Origin: Lasiodiplodia sp. COLG20
Taxonomy: Eukaryota; Ascomycota; Dothideomycetes; Botryosphaeriales; Botryosphaeriaceae
Direction: 5' to 3'
DNA: 64,000 nucleotides
Assembly: GCA_009801085.1 (NCBI GenBank)
Contig: VNWV01000002.1
Span: 496,001-560,000 of the forward strand
Below the pieces are notes generated by a model. The model was not told where the DNA came from. It saw only the letters and a program-made list of their open reading frames with translations, and ran no database searches. The position numbers and the translations under genes were made by a program. The first letter of the stretch is position 1; each line of letters starts with the position of its first letter. This document shows, piece after piece, positions 60,801 through 64,000 of this stretch.

Positions 60801-63299
60801 CGGGCCCGAGATGATTGTGTCCAGCCATGCCGGTTTCACACAAAGCCACTATTGATGCCCAGTTGAACTCCACCAGCCCCCCTCTGTTGAGCGTCTCCAT
60901 CACCGGCAAACCGCGTGACGTGACGTCTTTTTTCTTTTTCGTTTTTGGCGACTGCCGTGGCTAACGTTTGCCGGGAACAGCTTGCACATGAACCCCACTT
61001 TCTATCAACTAATTTTGCTTCTACACCGCATCGGCCCGGCTTTGTTGAGTCCACAAGTTGCAAACGTTCGAGAACATGGAGCATCAACCTGTGTTTTCTT
61101 CTGTTGCTCTCCTACATCGGCACCCAACCAACCTCACTTCACCGACCTAAGATAGCTCCGAGATACAACCTGTAGACCCACTTTGCTTCAAAGCCCCGGA
61201 TTCACAAGCCCTGAGACATGCCAGTATTGGAGCTGAAAGACGCGCGTTATACGAACCAATGAACGCTCAGACGTCGCTGATCAGCGCTCAACTCTCTGCA
61301 TCCAACCTCAACCGCAAACAACACAATCGAGATTATACAAGGTCTCCCCTACATTGCTCTCACAGACTTTGAATGCCCGTCGTCTGCTCGAAATTCTCAC
61401 TCCCGCTCTCCTATGCTCCAGACACAGTAAGAAGCATGAGTGGCGAACCCAAGCGCAACGCAGCACAGGTGTGCAACTGCTCCGCCGCAATCCCTGCCAC
61501 TCCACGCCCAACGTCAGATTCTTTTTCATCCTCGCGCCGGAAACCGCACAACGTGTGCACATGGCCGTCAGCCTCCCCGCTGCTTCTTGCGCCTACCCCT
61601 TTACCTTGATGTCAGCATCTATCGTAGCTTCTTGATCCTTCTCGCCCCCCGCCTTTGGTACGGCTTGATGTGTCATCCCTCCGGCGACCGCAAAGCTCCC
61701 AGAAGACCGAGTGACACCGCCTTCCCCGTGTTCCGGCTTATGTTATCGCAGGGCAATGCAGATGGCAAAACACTAATGTATCACCACTCCTTCTCCCATC
61801 CCGCCACCACCACCACCACCACCACCACACTGCTACACTCTGTTTGCCGCCCCTTTGCAAGCCTTTACCGCCATTGATCGTCTCCGTTGATCCCGCGCAC
61901 GAAATGGGACGGAAGTCGAAATGACCAAAAACTCTCCGCGATAGTCTCCGAATGAGATTGCCCCTTCGGCCGAAATGAGGCTAAACCAACTCTATCCATC
62001 CAGCGGCGCAACGTTCAACCGCCCTTGCCACCAATCATCTAACCAGCTGTGCAGGCGGGGAGATGCAAGTATCGCACTCCTGCAGCGGAGGGCGTGACCC
62101 CGGTCCTATTTCACACCATTCCAATAATTTTCTTCTAGCGCGCCTGTGAGAGAAGGCCATGTGCACACGATGCACAACGGGTCAGGAGTGCGACGCTGGG
62201 ACGACGCAACGGCCGCATCCAATGAGAATCCGCCTTGGCGCCGGAGACGGGCAAGTGGCTCTGTCTGCCATAAGCAAGGCGGAGTGGGCTGCATGCAGAA
62301 GGGGCAGTAGCAAACGCCCATTCGCTCCGACCGGCGACGGTAACGGTGATGACATCCTGCATACTTCTGCTCGATAGACGCGCGGCAAACCACCACGCTC
62401 CTGCGTCAACGGTCTGCCTTTCCAGTTTCTAAATTTACACCGGGGCCGGTGCGCGCTGGGACTCTGTCTTTGTCTTTGCTGCCGCTAAGAGTCGATGGCG
62501 CAATCCGTGCGGGTGTTTGAGGTGGGATTCCTAGCGGCGGTGTCAGCCTCGTTTCATGTGCGGGTGATTGATTGTGTCTGGGACCGAAGGAGGCCCTGCC
62601 GCGCAGCATAGGGCCTCAAAAAAAATTTCGCCTCAAGCATGTAGGAATGAAATTTGGTTCGCAAAAAGGTTGAACGGCAGACTGTGTTTACATGCTTTAG
62701 GTAAGTGATAGGCATGATCTTCTTCGGCGGTGTAAGCTTAGAATAGGAATAGGCTCTTGAATGTAGATCACGAGTAGTGGCGAAAGTGGAAGCGATCTTG
62801 TATGTTCTGTAGTTTGATGCTGACATCTCATTCTCAGCACGTGCAGATCACTTATGGAAGCATTACCGACTACTACTACGTGTACAAACTGTGTGGATGC
62901 AAGGGAGCAGTAGCGCACGTCTAGTCCGCTGTGCAAATATGCACTTATCGCAAGGACTTCAGCAGCAGAGATGCACTCACTGAACAAACACCACTATTGC
63001 CAGTCGGTGTCACCTCGTCAACAGAAGCCTAATAATATCACTTGTACTCTCCTCTCTAATCTTAGGTTGACCGTACAGCAGGCTGCATGTCGTGTGCGCT
63101 TGTTCTGCACCTAACAGCCCCGGTGTTACGATGCCATCCCTCTTGTCTTCCATTTGACACTTGTCTCGCACGGATTTGCGTGAAAATAGATCGACAACGT
63201 GTCCACCTGATAGACCTTGCGACGAAAAATACCTTGAAAAAAGTAAGTTTCGATTCATTACTATAAACAACATGACCACAGTCCTTCCGGAACATAATC
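57819..63299. other. Gene-free upstream region of about 5.5 kb
   Basis: The largest gap in the window, between the start of the C2H2 factor gene (minus) and the 3' end of GUF1 (minus). From 57819 to about 60700 it is very G+C-rich with many overlapping frames on both strands, none with features of a protein. From about 60700 on it becomes less G+C-rich. I see no domain, no convincing exon chain and no RNA gene. It presumably includes a long promoter/leader for the C2H2 gene and the GUF1 terminator. Confidence 0.45.
61804..61828. repeat. CCA trinucleotide repeat
   Basis: About eight uninterrupted CCA/CAC units in otherwise non-coding sequence. A simple-sequence tract with no apparent coding role. 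Confidence 0.8.
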
Positions 63300-64000
63300 T
63301 CACTTGGCCAAAAAGCCCTGGAAAGCTTTCTGATCAATGATGACGTTTCCAACAGCCCGCATCTTCTTCTTTCCCTCCTTCTGCTTCTCGAGCAATTTCT
63401 TCCTTCTTGTGATGTCGCTAGCATGCAGCTTAGCCAGGACATCTTTCCTGAACGGCTTGATTGTCTCTCTTGCCACGACGCGCTTGCCGACAGCAGCCTG
63501 GATGACGACCTCAAACATCTGACGATCAACATGCTCCTTGAAGCGTTTGACCCAGTCTCTTCCGATGCGCTCGGCCTGAGAGCTATGGACGATGCGTGCG
63601 ACGGCATCGACGGGCACTTTGTTGACAAGCAGCTGGAGCTTCTGAATGTTAGAGCGGCGGAAGCCGGCATCTTCATAGTCCAGCGTAGCGTATCCCTTGG
63701 TTGCACCCTTGAGCTTTCCAAAGAAGTCATCGACCAGTTGTGCCAGCGGCAGGTCGTATTTCAGGATTACTTGGGTAGCCGTAAAGAAGGTAAGTGACTT
63801 CTGCTCGCCACGATTTGCTTCACAAAGCTCCACAACGCGGCCGATATACTCCTCGGGGAGCGTGATGGTTGCCTCGACGTAGGGCTCCTGCACTTCTGCC
63901 ACTTTGGTATGACGGTCCTGCTCGTCGGGGAATGCGTTGGGGTTAGAGAGGACTGCTTCGGTGCCGTCTTTGTAAATGAGCTTGGTTGGAACCGATGGGG
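63300..64000 (-). CDS. GUF1: Translation factor GUF1 (mitochondrial EF4/LepA), C-terminal part
   Basis: Mitochondrial homologue of bacterial LepA/EF4, a ribosome-binding GTPase that assists protein synthesis under stress. Only the 3' part is in the window; the frame runs off the right edge at 64000 without an intron in this part. The visible ~233 residues cover the end of domain III/IV and the EF4-specific C-terminal domain: [82 protein letters not shown], and the hallmark [22 protein letters not shown] followed by AFQGFLAK at the end. The Lys/Arg-rich segment reaches into the ribosome near the peptidyl transferase centre in bacterial LepA. The GTPase domain and mitochondrial targeting peptide lie outside the window. 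The stop at 63300 agrees with the normal family end. Confidence 0.96.
   Translation of the reverse strand, partial: PSVPTKLIYKDGTEAVLSNPNAFPDEQDRHTKVAEVQEPYVEATITLPEEYIGRVVELCEANRGEQKSLTFFTATQVILKYDLPLAQLVDDFFGKLKGATKGYATLDYEDAGFRRSNIQKLQLLVNKVPVDAVARIVHSSQAERIGRDWVKRFKEHVDRQMFEVVIQAAVGKRVVARETIKPFRKDVLAKLHASDITRRKKLLEKQKEGKKKMRAVGNVIIDQKAFQGFLAK

Noticed and set aside
1..64000. tRNA, 5S rRNA, CRISPR or intact transposon
   Set aside because: I looked for T-loop-like GTTCRANNC boxes, spaced direct repeats and transposase motifs and found nothing that held up. A dedicated search (tRNAscan-SE, Rfam, repeat library) could still find something I missed.

Overview
The window is nuclear DNA of a filamentous ascomycete (Pezizomycotina; Dothideomycetes is my best guess, unproven). 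The basis is the gene set (Spt6, Ste7-type MAPKK, cyclophilin 40, GEN1/YEN1-type nuclease, hybrid histidine kinase, fungal-type transcription factors, GUF1), genes with short introns of mostly 45-100 nt, CTRAC-like branch sites close to the acceptor, and no operons. I rebuilt 17 protein genes by joining exons at splice sites. In the complete multi-exon models the exon lengths sum to a whole number of codons and all internal junction phases agree. I recognise no tRNA, rRNA, CRISPR array or intact transposon.

Layout. 1-6.2 kb: one disordered hypothetical protein. 6.2-10.7 kb: SPT6, divergent from the Ste7-type MAPKK at 11.8-13.4 kb. 13.4-15.7 kb: gene-free, with an AT-rich block. 15.8-17.1 kb: cyclophilin 40. 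17.4-18.9 kb: a secreted tyrosinase whose reading frame and copper ligands are restored only if two introns end in TG rather than AG. 20.2-21.7 kb: a fungal rhodopsin-domain membrane protein. 21.7-25.2 kb: gene-free. 25.2-28.2 kb: two tandem choline-monooxygenase-like oxygenase genes. 28.5-30.7 kb: GEN1/YEN1-like nuclease. 32.4-34.5 kb: ascorbate-oxidase-like multicopper oxidase. 36.0-36.8 kb: 2EXR/F-box-like protein. 39.4-42.0 kb: SAM + HMG-box + fungal transcription factor protein, divergent from a hybrid histidine kinase (42.7-47.3 kb). 48.1-51.0 kb: IFRD-like protein and a small unknown protein. 54.5-57.8 kb: C2H2 transcription factor with a very long gene-free upstream region. 63.3-64.0 kb: the 3' end of GUF1.

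Most striking is the oxygenase pair. One protein (25167-26652) has an intact Rieske [2Fe-2S] site but has lost the iron-binding histidines of its catalytic domain. Its neighbour (27125-28164) has the intact mononuclear iron motif but lacks the whole cluster-binding subdomain. Rieske oxygenases pass electrons between neighbouring subunits, so the two may form an obligate heteromer, a split Rieske oxygenase. Second is the tyrosinase with two apparent GT-TG introns. The remaining genes are mostly conserved housekeeping or signalling genes.
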